Shown: positions 10,406 through 19,931 of the stretch, piece after piece
Layout of the letters: every line of letters begins with the position of its first letter
Numbering within the stretch: the first letter of the stretch is position 1
NCBI GenBank assembly: GCA_902615045.1
Contig: CACMNP010000002.1
Coordinates: 1-64,000, forward strand
From: an uncultured Pelagibacteraceae bacterium
GTDB taxonomy: Bacteria > Pseudomonadota > Alphaproteobacteria > Pelagibacterales > Pelagibacteraceae
Length of the DNA stretch: 64,000 bases
Reading direction: 5' to 3'
Position numbers and translations under genes: made by a program
The notes under the pieces: model-generated
What the model was told of the DNA's origin: nothing
The model's database searches: none
What the model saw: the letters and a program-made list of their open reading frames with translations, nothing else

Positions 10406-11308
10406 ATGACCAGACACCCTCATCATTTTAAAATTTCATTTGCATTAGCTATTGCTGCTGGTTCATGGGGAATTTATTGGTTACCTCAAAGAATACTAGA
10501 AGATGGAGGTTTGACTGGTGGCTGGGGAACAATATCCCAAATGGCGGTTGGAATATTAATATTATCACCAGTCGCAATTTGGAGAGTTATAAAAGGAAAG
10601 TCTATTGGATTGGAATTTCCTCTGACTGGTTTTTTTGTTGGAAGTGGATTTGTTTGTTATGCTCTTAGCTTTCTTCTTACTGATGTAGTTAAAGCATTAA
10701 TCATGTTTTACATGATACCTGTTTGGACAACAATATTTGAAATTATATTTTTAAAAAAGAAATTTGGTTGGAAGAGGGTAATCACATTAGGTTTGGCACT
10801 AGGAGGTTTATGGATTGTATTCAGTCAAGAAAATATAATCCCATTACCTCAAAATGCAGGGGATTGGTTGGCTCTTGCTGGAGGTGCACTATTTGGTGCT
10901 GGTTTAATTAGAATGGAAATAATTAAAACAGATGGAGTCTTTCCAATTATATTCACATTCTTTTTTTATGGAGGTTTAGCCAGTATACCTATTGGGTTAT
11001 TCTTAGTAGATTATTTAGGACCAGTTCCATCAGTGGAGGTTATCATGTCAATGTCCACTTTTTTATTACTTATCTCGATATTTTATTTTATTCCTACAGG
11101 AGTAATAATCTTTTGGGCTCCAAGCAAACTAGGAGCCGGCTTATCATCTATTTTATTTTTAGCTGAAATAATTGTTGGTGTTGTAAGTGCTAGTATTTTA
11201 ACAAATGAACCTTTTGGTTGGAGAGAAACAATAGGTAGTTTTCTAATAATTCTTGGTGGTGTAATTGAAGTTGTATATGTTCCAAAGTCAGAGAAGAAAT
11301 TAGCATAA
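10406..11308 (+). CDS. DMT superfamily (EamA) transporter
   Basis: Multi-TM protein with EamA-like repeats; overlaps the next ORF by 1 nt. Confidence 0.8.
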   Translation: MTRHPHHFKISFALAIAAGSWGIYWLPQRILEDGGLTGGWGTISQMAVGILILSPVAIWRVIKGKSIGLEFPLTGFFVGSGFVCYALSFLLTDVVKALIMFYMIPVWTTIFEIIFLKKKFGWKRVITLGLALGGLWIVFSQENIIPLPQNAGDWLALAGGALFGAGLIRMEIIKTDGVFPIIFTFFFYGGLASIPIGLFLVDYLGPVPSVEVIMSMSTFLLLISIFYFIPTGVIIFWAPSKLGAGLSSILFLAEIIVGVVSASILTNEPFGWRETIGSFLIILGGVIEVVYVPKSEKKLA

Positions 11309-12291
11309 TGGATATTAATGAATTATTGAAATCAAAAAAAAAAGTCTTCTTAGATGGTGGAACAGGCTCAGAAATTCAGAGACTTGGTGGAACTATGGGA
11401 CCAGCTTTTTCTGGTTTAGCAAATGTTTTCTCACCAGAAATAGTAATCAAAGTACACGAAAGTCATATAAACGCCGGATGTGATATGATAACAACCAATA
11501 CTTTTGGAACTGCAAGACATTGTCTTGAGCCTTCAAATTTAGGAGATCAGACTATAAAAATTAACATTGATACAGTTAAGTTAGCAAGACAAGCAGTCAA
11601 AAATTCTGGAAAAAAAATTAAAATTGCTGGAAGCATGTCAACATATTTAGCTTTGGCTGAAAATGAATTTAGACCTGACACAAAATTTGTACCATCATTT
11701 GCAAAAGAAGAAAAAAATTATAAAGAACAAGCGAAGGTATTAAAAGAAGAGGGAGTCGAAGTGCTTATTCTTGAAATGCTTTTAGATATTGACCATGCTA
11801 AAATTTTGCTTACTGCAGCTTTGGAAACAGGTTTACCTGTCTGGGTTGGATTAAGTTGCTGCATAAGTAAGTTTGATGAAACCGTAGTAGGTAGAAATTT
11901 TAGAGCTGAAAAAGAGAGATCTATTATATATGACCCTTTAAAATATCCTGATGAGCCAAAATTCCTTCCTGAAGATAAAATTATAAATTTCGCTGAAATA
12001 ATTAATTCACTCAAATCTATCGGTGGAGATGTTTATGGCATTATGCATAGTTGGTTTATTGATACAAAAGAGGGAATGAAAGTTTTAAAATCAAATTGGA
12101 ATGGGCCAATTATGTTCTATCCAGAAATTCATAAATTTGACACGAGTACTATGCAAGCATTAATAACTGAAAATGAAATTGAATTTGTTGATAAGTGTTC
12201 TGAGTTAATAGACGATCAGGTAAAAATTATTGGGGGTTGTTGTGGCGTCACAGATAAACATTTAAAATCCTTGATAACAAAATTTTCTTAA
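11308..12291 (+). CDS. Homocysteine S-methyltransferase family protein
   Basis: FLDGGTGSEIQRLGG N-terminus, TTNTFGT, IIGGCCGVTDKH zinc-binding C-terminus. Confidence 0.85.
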   Translation: MDINELLKSKKKVFLDGGTGSEIQRLGGTMGPAFSGLANVFSPEIVIKVHESHINAGCDMITTNTFGTARHCLEPSNLGDQTIKINIDTVKLARQAVKNSGKKIKIAGSMSTYLALAENEFRPDTKFVPSFAKEEKNYKEQAKVLKEEGVEVLILEMLLDIDHAKILLTAALETGLPVWVGLSCCISKFDETVVGRNFRAEKERSIIYDPLKYPDEPKFLPEDKIINFAEIINSLKSIGGDVYGIMHSWFIDTKEGMKVLKSNWNGPIMFYPEIHKFDTSTMQALITENEIEFVDKCSELIDDQVKIIGGCCGVTDKHLKSLITKFS

Positions 12292-12292
12292 A

Positions 12293-13450
12293 TTAGTAAT
12301 CTTTACTAATTATTTGGTCTATCATATTTACCATATCTTTTTTATATTTTTCATTTGTTGCAGATTTAGTCTCTAAGACAGAAAAAAACGCAGCAACAAC
12401 TTTTGTTTTCAAATTTATTCCTAAAAATTGGCCCCCATACCCAGAGTGACCAATCCAGTTACCGCATTTCATTAATGAATTAACATAACAGACAAACTTA
12501 TCTTTAGATAATTGAATGTATTTGGGTCCCTCACTATTAATAGTTTTACTCAAAAAAGTTTTAGAACCAATATTTTTTCCATTTATACCTTTTCCAAACC
12601 TAGAAAAAAGTAAACCCATTCTTAAAAAATCTCTTGTAATTAAACTTCCGCCTCCAGACATCCACGGTGTTCCAAATCTATCTGTTCCTATATACAATCC
12701 TTCTTCAAATCCTGTTGCTTCAACTGTTTCCAACAGCCATTGTCTTAAACTTTTTTTACTTACTTTTTCTACAATTAGTCCAATAACATCGGTATTAGCT
12801 GATTTATAATGCGCCAGATCGGTATAATTTTTTAAATCTCTGCTTTTTAAAGATTTAATTGAATTTAAATATTGTTCCTGGCTTTGAATGTTTTTGCCTT
12901 TAATCGGCAGTCTCCATCCTCCCACAGGCTCATGTAAAAATGAAGACGAATAAGCTTTTGTATAATCTTCGCTATATAGATTTACAATGTTCATGTCTAA
13001 AACGTCTTTTACTTTTGCATTTGCATAACCACTGCCAATTTTTGGCAAGTAAAATGAAATTTTCTTATTTAAGTTAATTAGTTTTCTGTCTATCAGCTCT
13101 CCCACAAATAAATGTATAAACATTTTTGTAATTGACATAATTGTTTGAGGCTGATTTGTAGAAAAGTCCTTTGCGTACTGCTCGAATAAAATATCCTGAT
13201 CTTTACCAACTATTAAAGAGCAAAAAGCTTTATTTTTAGTTACCTTTTTTACAGAAGATAATTTACCAATTCTCTTATTAATTTTTTTTTTTAATTTTAA
13301 AACAAAATCTGATCTAAGGTATATTCCATATCTATTAATTTTATATAAATTTCTAAAACCCAACCTCCTTTTATTTGGGAGATTCCATTGAGCTTTATTA
13401 TCTTTTCTTGTAACTAATTCTGGATTTTTTTCTGAAATAATTTTTTTCAA
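12293..13450 (-). CDS. Serine hydrolase (class C beta-lactamase/penicillin-binding protein-like)
   Basis: SITKMF (SxxK), YKSAN (YxN-like), GHSGYGGQ (KTG-like HSG) motifs. Confidence 0.75.
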   Translation of the reverse strand: MKKIISEKNPELVTRKDNKAQWNLPNKRRLGFRNLYKINRYGIYLRSDFVLKLKKKINKRIGKLSSVKKVTKNKAFCSLIVGKDQDILFEQYAKDFSTNQPQTIMSITKMFIHLFVGELIDRKLINLNKKISFYLPKIGSGYANAKVKDVLDMNIVNLYSEDYTKAYSSSFLHEPVGGWRLPIKGKNIQSQEQYLNSIKSLKSRDLKNYTDLAHYKSANTDVIGLIVEKVSKKSLRQWLLETVEATGFEEGLYIGTDRFGTPWMSGGGSLITRDFLRMGLLFSRFGKGINGKNIGSKTFLSKTINSEGPKYIQLSKDKFVCYVNSLMKCGNWIGHSGYGGQFLGINLKTKVVAAFFSVLETKSATNEKYKKDMVNMIDQIISKDY

Positions 13451-13461
13451 ATTAGTACTTT

Positions 13462-13917
13462 TTATCCAAACTTAAGAGATTTATTTTTCTCGTACTTTTG
13501 ATGATAGCCTTCTGCTTTACAATAGTTTTTTTCTTTGGAAATTTTTGTAGTAACTTTTCCATCTAATTTCTCATTCATTTCTTTTAAAATTTTCTCTGCT
13601 GTATTTTTTTCATTATCATTATTATAAAATATCTCAGAGCGATATTGAATTCCTACATAAGTTCCTTGTCTATTCTTTTGAGTTGAGTCATGGAGTTTAA
13701 AAAATAATCTGACCATGTCTTCATAGCTTAAAATATTTTCATCATATTGAACTTTGACTACTTCTATGTGACCTGTATCCCCACCACAAACTGCTTTGTA
13801 AGTAACATTAGGATCATCACCTCCGCAATAACCACATTCGGTAGATAATATTCCTTTTATACCATCGTATTTAGTTTCGTCCCAAAAACAACCAATACCA
13901 CCAATAAAAGTTTTCAT
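13462..13917 (-). CDS. msrA: Peptide-methionine (S)-S-oxide reductase
   Basis: GGIGCFWDETKYDGIKGILSTECGYCGG and QKNRQGTYVGIQYRS match the MsrA family. Confidence 0.9.
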   Translation of the reverse strand: MKTFIGGIGCFWDETKYDGIKGILSTECGYCGGDDPNVTYKAVCGGDTGHIEVVKVQYDENILSYEDMVRLFFKLHDSTQKNRQGTYVGIQYRSEIFYNNDNEKNTAEKILKEMNEKLDGKVTTKISKEKNYCKAEGYHQKYEKNKSLKFG

Positions 13918-13934
13918 AATTTTACAATATATTA

Positions 13935-14867
13935 TTACTTCAAAATTGAAACAGCTTTTATCTCTTCAACTCCTATACCACAACAACCACCAACAATTTT
14001 TACACCTTTGCTAAACCATTTTTTTGCAACTTCCAAATAATCATTGGGTGAAAAATCATCCACAAACTTCCAATTTGGTTTTTCGTAATAGCCTTTGTTA
14101 GGGTATGCACCAATAACTCCATTATAATTTTTTAATGCAGTATCTAAAGCTGCACTCGTTGTTTTAATATCTGAGTGAGCAATTAAAATTGGCCCCTTAT
14201 GTAATTTACTAAAATTTTTCAACGATACTTCTAAATCCTCGTAAATTTCAGTTTTATTCTTCACATCATCATAACCAAGTGTAATATTTTTTGTATTCCG
14301 ATCTATTACACAGGAAATAGAAAGCCAAACAGGTAACTTTATATTTGAAGAACACTCAAGCATAGTCTCCACGATTTCTGCTTGAGATGTCATTGCTTCT
14401 AAAATTATTAAATCAACACCCTCATTTGATAAAATTTTAATATGTTCATTAAAACATGGCTTCATGTTCTTTGTTCCAAGTTTAAGAAAACTTCCATAAC
14501 TCGAAACACTTCCCGCTAAACAGATGTTCTTTTTTGAATTATTAATTGCTTGTTTTGCAATTTGAACTGCTTGTCTATTAAATAATTCAATTGAATCTTC
14601 ATATCCGTGTTTTCTAAGAGAAATTGGAGTTGTAGCATAAGTATTTGTTGTAATAACATCAGCACCTGCATCAATATAATTTTCATGAACTTCTTTTAGA
14701 AATTCTGGGCTATCTACCGAACATTTTCCACACCAGAGGTTTTGATCCATTTTAGCTCCCTTTTTTTCAAGCTCAGCACCTATACCTCCATCAAGTAAAA
14801 TAATTTTTCCTTCATTGATTTTTTCTTGAATTAAATTGTAAGACATTAATTGTTTGTGAAAGCACAA
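13935..14867 (-). CDS. Homocysteine S-methyltransferase family protein (second paralog)
   Basis: ILLDGGIGAELEKKGA, TTNTYATTPISLRKHG, IVGGCCGIGVEEI. Confidence 0.87.
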   Translation of the reverse strand: MCFHKQLMSYNLIQEKINEGKIILLDGGIGAELEKKGAKMDQNLWCGKCSVDSPEFLKEVHENYIDAGADVITTNTYATTPISLRKHGYEDSIELFNRQAVQIAKQAINNSKKNICLAGSVSSYGSFLKLGTKNMKPCFNEHIKILSNEGVDLIILEAMTSQAEIVETMLECSSNIKLPVWLSISCVIDRNTKNITLGYDDVKNKTEIYEDLEVSLKNFSKLHKGPILIAHSDIKTTSAALDTALKNYNGVIGAYPNKGYYEKPNWKFVDDFSPNDYLEVAKKWFSKGVKIVGGCCGIGVEEIKAVSILK

Positions 14868-15226
14868 ATTTTATTATTATCAAGATCTCGAATATAAGAA
14901 TAGTAAACTCCAGAACCTTCTGGTCTTTCACCTCCAGCTCCTTCACTTTTTCCGCCTGCCTTAAGTCCAATCTCATGAAACTTATCAACTATATCTCTAG
15001 ATGATGTAATAAATGAAACTTGCGTTCCATTTCCATTAGTTGCCTCTTTCATATTGACAGGTTTGGTCACATAAAACTCTATAGTTCCATCGCCATTTTT
15101 TTCTGTGTAACCAGCGCAAACTTCATCTTTATAATTTCTTTCTAGATTTAAAACTTTTAAGACTTCATCATAAAAAATTATTGCTTTTTCTAAGTTATTG
15201 GTTCCTACCATTACATAACCAAGCAT
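14846..15226 (-). CDS. VOC/glyoxalase-family protein
   Basis: MLGYVMVGTNNLEKAIIFYDEVL...GVYYSYIRDLDNNKICAF, typical VOC fold sequence. Confidence 0.85.
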   Translation of the reverse strand: MLGYVMVGTNNLEKAIIFYDEVLKVLNLERNYKDEVCAGYTEKNGDGTIEFYVTKPVNMKEATNGNGTQVSFITSSRDIVDKFHEIGLKAGGKSEGAGGERPEGSGVYYSYIRDLDNNKICAFTNN

Positions 15227-15227
15227 T

Positions 15228-16661
15228 TTAATTTTTCCATTCAGTAATAGTTTTTACCTCTAGATATTCATGCAATCCCCAGGTTCCACCTTCACGCCCA
15301 TTTCCAGATTGTCTATACCCACCAAAAGGAGTCCCAGAGTCAGCTGCTTTATGATTTACATACACAATTCCGGACCTTAATTTTTTTGAGACTCTTTTTG
15401 CCTTTTCATTATCCTCTGTTTGTAAGTAGTTTCCTAATCCATATTCTGTATCATTTGTAATTTGGATAGCTTCCTCTTCATTTTCAAAAGGAATGATTGA
15501 CAATACTGGTCCAAATATTTCCTCTTTAGCAATTCTCATATTATTATTAACATCAGTGAATACTGTTGGTTTAATAAAATAACCTTTCTTTAAGTCTTCA
15601 GGTTTATCAGGTCCACCTGCCACTAAAGTAGCACCTTCTTCAATTCCACTATTTATTAAACTTTGAATTTTATCAAATTGAGTTTTTGAAATTACAGGCC
15701 CAATATGGTCACCAGCTTTTGAAGCAAGATCAACTTTAATTTTATTTGCTTCATCTGCAGCTTCTTCAACAGCTCTTTTATAAATTGATTTTTCAACAAG
15801 CATTCTAGTTGGGGCATCACAGGATTGACCTGAATTACTCATTACGTTTCTAATACCATCTCTGACTGCATCAGGATATGCATCAGCAAAAACAATATTT
15901 CCACCTTTACCACCAAGTTCAAGACAAACTCTTTTTATAGTTTCAGCAGCATTCTTTGTAATTAATTTTCCAGCTCTAGTAGATCCTGTAAATGAGACCA
16001 TATCAACATCAGGATGTCCTGACAGGTCAGTTCCAACACCAGGCCCATCACCATTTACCAAATTAAATACTCCAGCTGGAAATCCAGCCTCATCTATCAT
16101 CTCTGCAAATAGCATTCCTGACAATGGTGCAATTTCAGATGGTTTAAGTACCATTGTACATCCAGTAGCAAAAGCTGGAATTACTTTTAAAGCAATTTGA
16201 TTTATAGGCCAATTCCAAGGTGTAATTAATCCGCAAACTCCAATTGGCTCATATACAATATGATTAGTAGATCCTTTATCAAAACCTGGTTCGAATTCGA
16301 ATTCTTTTAATCTTTTTATAAAGTCTTCGATATGACCTGCGCCAGAAGATGTTTGATTAGCTGAACACCAATCTTTAGGACAACCAAGTTCTGTAGTAAT
16401 AGCTTCAGTCATATCATCCCATCTAGAATTATAAATTTTTAATAATTTTTCTAATAAATTTAACCTTTCTTCTTTTGAAGTTACTTTCCAAGTCTCAAAT
16501 GCAGATTTTGCTGCTTTGACTGCAGCATTTGTATCATCAGAACTTCCAAGACTTATAATTGCACAAACTTCTTCTGTTGATGGATTAATAACTTCACATT
16601 CATTCTTATTTACTGGCTCAACCCATTTGCCATTGATATAAAATTTTTTTTTATCGAGCAT
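15228..16661 (-). CDS. NAD-dependent aldehyde dehydrogenase
   Basis: TPWNWPINQ, LELGGKGGNIVF, NSGQSCDAPTRM, EEIFGPVLS motifs. Confidence 0.9.
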   Translation of the reverse strand: MLDKKKFYINGKWVEPVNKNECEVINPSTEEVCAIISLGSSDDTNAAVKAAKSAFETWKVTSKEERLNLLEKLLKIYNSRWDDMTEAITTELGCPKDWCSANQTSSGAGHIEDFIKRLKEFEFEPGFDKGSTNHIVYEPIGVCGLITPWNWPINQIALKVIPAFATGCTMVLKPSEIAPLSGMLFAEMIDEAGFPAGVFNLVNGDGPGVGTDLSGHPDVDMVSFTGSTRAGKLITKNAAETIKRVCLELGGKGGNIVFADAYPDAVRDGIRNVMSNSGQSCDAPTRMLVEKSIYKRAVEEAADEANKIKVDLASKAGDHIGPVISKTQFDKIQSLINSGIEEGATLVAGGPDKPEDLKKGYFIKPTVFTDVNNNMRIAKEEIFGPVLSIIPFENEEEAIQITNDTEYGLGNYLQTEDNEKAKRVSKKLRSGIVYVNHKAADSGTPFGGYRQSGNGREGGTWGLHEYLEVKTITEWKN

Positions 16662-16775
16662 TTATTTCAAAATTAATTTTTCTTATTATACGTTTATTTA
16701 CTATAACCATTCAAGAAATTAGATACAGTTTTTAAATTTTAATGATTAATCAATATGTGGTGGTATATTGTATTT

Positions 16776-17516
16776 ATGAAATCACAAAAAATAGAACCAA
16801 AGTTTGAAAATAACCAAAATCCACGTATTGGACTTATCGCTTTAGCAACTGATCTAGTGATTGAAAAAGATTTTATAAGTGTAATTAAAGATAAAAAAAT
16901 AGATTTTTTTGTAAATAGAATAGAATGTTATAATCCCTTAACCAAAGAAAATTTGATCAAAATGTCAGAGAATATTACTCAAGTAACAAGAGATATCTTG
17001 CCAGAGCAAAAATTAGACTGTGTTGTATATGCTTGTACATCAGGAACTATTGCAGCAGGGTACGATAATATTAAAAATAAAATACAAGCAGCAAAACCTG
17101 AGGCAAAACTTTCAACACCAAGTACAGCAGCTTTGAAAGCATTGAAAAAATTAAATATTAAAAAACTTTCTATATTCACACCTTATAGTAAAAAAGTTAA
17201 CGATGTTGTTGTTGATTATTTTAAATCATCTGGTTTTGAAATCACCTCAAATTCATACTTTGATATTCATTCTGACATGGAGATTGGTAAAGTAGATCAA
17301 AATTATCTGTTTGATGTGCTAATAAATTTAGATGTAAGTGAGGCAGATGCTTTATTTGTATCTTGCACCGCTTTACCAGTTCTTCCTCTAATACAAAAAT
17401 TAGAAGATAAACTTGGAATACCAGTTCTTTCAAGCAATCAGGCTTTAATCTGGGAATCTTTAGAAAACATAGGTGAAAATAAATCTGTAAAAGGATTTGG
17501 AAGATTGTTTGATTAA
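16776..17516 (+). CDS. Asp/Glu racemase / maleate isomerase-like protein (EutA-like)
   Basis: ACTSGTIAAG, LFVSCTALPVLP cysteine motifs of the arylmalonate decarboxylase/maleate isomerase/EutA family. ORF track starts at 16755; the ATG at 16776 (MKSQKIEPK) looks more plausible. Confidence 0.8.
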   Translation: MKSQKIEPKFENNQNPRIGLIALATDLVIEKDFISVIKDKKIDFFVNRIECYNPLTKENLIKMSENITQVTRDILPEQKLDCVVYACTSGTIAAGYDNIKNKIQAAKPEAKLSTPSTAALKALKKLNIKKLSIFTPYSKKVNDVVVDYFKSSGFEITSNSYFDIHSDMEIGKVDQNYLFDVLINLDVSEADALFVSCTALPVLPLIQKLEDKLGIPVLSSNQALIWESLENIGENKSVKGFGRLFD

Positions 17517-17519
17517 TTT

Positions 17520-18692
17520 ATGTCCTTTTCAAAAGAAGAATACAAACAAAGACTATTAAAAGTTCAATCTCTGATGAGAGAGAAAAAAATTGATTTAATC
17601 ATTTCTCACGACACAAATAATATGAATTATCTTACAGGCTACGATGCTTGGTCTTTTTATTATGCACAATGTGTATTAGTGCACGTTGATTCAAAAGAGC
17701 CAATTTGCTTTGTTAGAGATCAGGATGCAGGTGGGGCGTACATAAAGACCTATTTAAATAAAGACAATATTATTGTTTATGATGAGAGTTATATTCATAC
17801 TTGGCCAAAACATCCCTATGATTACTTGACCAAAGTAATTAAAGAAAAAAAATGGGATAAACTGTCTATTGGAGTTGAAATGGATGCTCATTATTTTACA
17901 GCTTTTTGTTATGAAAAGATTAAACAGGGGTTACCAAATGCAAACATTATCGATTCTGATCGACTAGTTAATTGGGCAAGACTAATTAAATCTAATGCAG
18001 AAATAAATTATATGAAGTCTGCTGCTTTAATTACTCAAAAAGGAATGCAAACTGCAATGGAAGTAATTAAACCTGGTACAAGACAATGCGATGCTGTTGG
18101 AGAAATTCAAAAGTCTTTATTTTATGGTACAGAAGAATTTGGAGGTGAATATTCTAGTATCGCAACGCTTCTTCCAACTGGAAGAGGTACATCTGCTTCA
18201 CATTTAACAGCAACTCAAGATAAATTTGTTCAGGGTGAAGCAACTATAATTGAACTTTCAGGTGTTTATAAAAGATATCACGCACCTATGGCTCGAACAA
18301 TTTTATTAGGTAAACCTGATCAATTAAAAATAGATACAATGAATAAAACTATAGAAGCTTTACAAGCTGGAATTAATGCTACAAAACCCGGAAACACAGC
18401 AAATGATGTTGCCCAAGCCTTTTGGAAAATATTAGATAAATATGGTATCGAGAAGAAATCAAGAACGGGTTACTCAATAGGTATTGGATATCCACCAGAT
18501 TGGGGAGAGCATACTTTAAATATTTATAAAGGCGATATGACAGTACTTGAACCAAATGTTTGTTTTCATATGATTGCAGTAATGCAGTTTGGTGATTGGG
18601 GAGTAGAAGCATCTGAAGCAATCCGAGTTACCGACAAAGGTTGTGAATTATTCTGTAAATTTCCAAAAGAGCTACATATTAAGAACTATTAG
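17520..18692 (+). CDS. M24 (creatinase/aminopeptidase P fold) family hydrolase, DoeA/ectoine-hydrolase-like
   Basis: Creatinase N-terminal domain plus pita-bread fold; IIELSGVYKRYHAPMARTILLGKP and GYSIGIGYPPDWGEHTL resemble ectoine hydrolase DoeA. Confidence 0.8.
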   Translation: MSFSKEEYKQRLLKVQSLMREKKIDLIISHDTNNMNYLTGYDAWSFYYAQCVLVHVDSKEPICFVRDQDAGGAYIKTYLNKDNIIVYDESYIHTWPKHPYDYLTKVIKEKKWDKLSIGVEMDAHYFTAFCYEKIKQGLPNANIIDSDRLVNWARLIKSNAEINYMKSAALITQKGMQTAMEVIKPGTRQCDAVGEIQKSLFYGTEEFGGEYSSIATLLPTGRGTSASHLTATQDKFVQGEATIIELSGVYKRYHAPMARTILLGKPDQLKIDTMNKTIEALQAGINATKPGNTANDVAQAFWKILDKYGIEKKSRTGYSIGIGYPPDWGEHTLNIYKGDMTVLEPNVCFHMIAVMQFGDWGVEASEAIRVTDKGCELFCKFPKELHIKNY

Positions 18693-18730
18693 CTATTGAT
18701 AATTAACTTCTTAAATGTTTTAAACACTAG

Positions 18731-19816
18731 ATGTCTAAAAATACAGAATTCGTTAAGTTCGATAAAGTTGACAAAAGTTACGATGGTAAAATCTTAGTAG
18801 TAAAAGATTTAAATCTTAACATCTCAGAGGGCGAGTTCATTACTATGCTTGGTCCATCTGGTTCAGGAAAAACAACTTGTCTGATGATGTTGGCTGGATT
18901 TGAAACACCAACCAATGGTGAAATCTATTTAGATTCTAATCCTATTTCAAATATTCCACCGCACAAAAGAGGAATTGGAATGGTTTTTCAAAATTATGCA
19001 TTGTTTCCTCATATGACAGTTTATGAAAATTTAGCATTTCCTTTAAGAGTTAGAAAAGTTCAAAAAGATGAGATTGATAAAAAAGTAGATAAAGCTTTAT
19101 CAATGGTTTCTTTATCAGGATTTGAAAGTAGAATGCCAGCGCAATTATCTGGTGGTCAGCAACAAAGGGTAGCTGTTGCAAGAGCTCTAGTATTTGATCC
19201 AGCAGTAGTTCTAATGGATGAACCTCTTGGAGCTTTAGATAAAAACTTAAGAGAAAGTATGCAATACGAAATTAAACATATTCATGAAAATATTGGTGTT
19301 ACTGTAGTTTACGTTACACACGATCAAGGAGAAGCATTAACAATGTCAAATAGGATCGCAGTTTTTAATGATGGTAAAGTTCAACAATTATCAAGTCCTG
19401 ATAAATTGTACGAAGAACCAGTTAATTCTTTCGTTGCAGAGTTTATAGGTGAAAATAATACATTTGGAGGAGAAGTAACTGACATTTCAAAAGATGTTTG
19501 TAAAGTTAAACTACAAAATGGAGAAATTTTAGCTAATCCAGTTTCAGTAACTTCCAAAGGTGATAAAACAACAGTTTCAATAAGACCTGAGAGGGCATTG
19601 ATAAATCCAAAAGATAAAATGGATAATAATCAAACGGGAAAAATCGAAGAAGTTATTTACCATGGTGATCACACTAGAGTAAGATTAGATCTTTTAGGTA
19701 ATAAAGAATTTATTTTAAAAGTTCCAAATAGCTCAAACGAGTTAGATTTAAAATTAGGTAATGAGATTAAAGTAGGATGGAACAGTCAAGACGCAAGAGC
19801 TCTAGATCCTAAATAA
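18731..19816 (+). CDS. potA: Spermidine/putrescine-type ABC transporter ATP-binding protein
   Basis: GPSGSGKTT, LSGGQQQRVAVARAL, VLMDEPLGALDK plus TOBE C-terminal domain. Confidence 0.85.
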   Translation: MSKNTEFVKFDKVDKSYDGKILVVKDLNLNISEGEFITMLGPSGSGKTTCLMMLAGFETPTNGEIYLDSNPISNIPPHKRGIGMVFQNYALFPHMTVYENLAFPLRVRKVQKDEIDKKVDKALSMVSLSGFESRMPAQLSGGQQQRVAVARALVFDPAVVLMDEPLGALDKNLRESMQYEIKHIHENIGVTVVYVTHDQGEALTMSNRIAVFNDGKVQQLSSPDKLYEEPVNSFVAEFIGENNTFGGEVTDISKDVCKVKLQNGEILANPVSVTSKGDKTTVSIRPERALINPKDKMDNNQTGKIEEVIYHGDHTRVRLDLLGNKEFILKVPNSSNELDLKLGNEIKVGWNSQDARALDPK

Positions 19817-19931
19817 TTTCTTAAATATCCCAGTATTCTTATAACAAAATGGCCTGTTGACTCTGAATATCGTTTTTGTTGTACTTCGCTTATATAAATT
19901 AATTTATATTAAACGTTTAAACGGAGGATAA

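Noticed and set aside
11718-12014. 98-aa minus ORF opposite the homocysteine methyltransferase
   Set aside because: Antisense to a well-supported CDS with no independent features.
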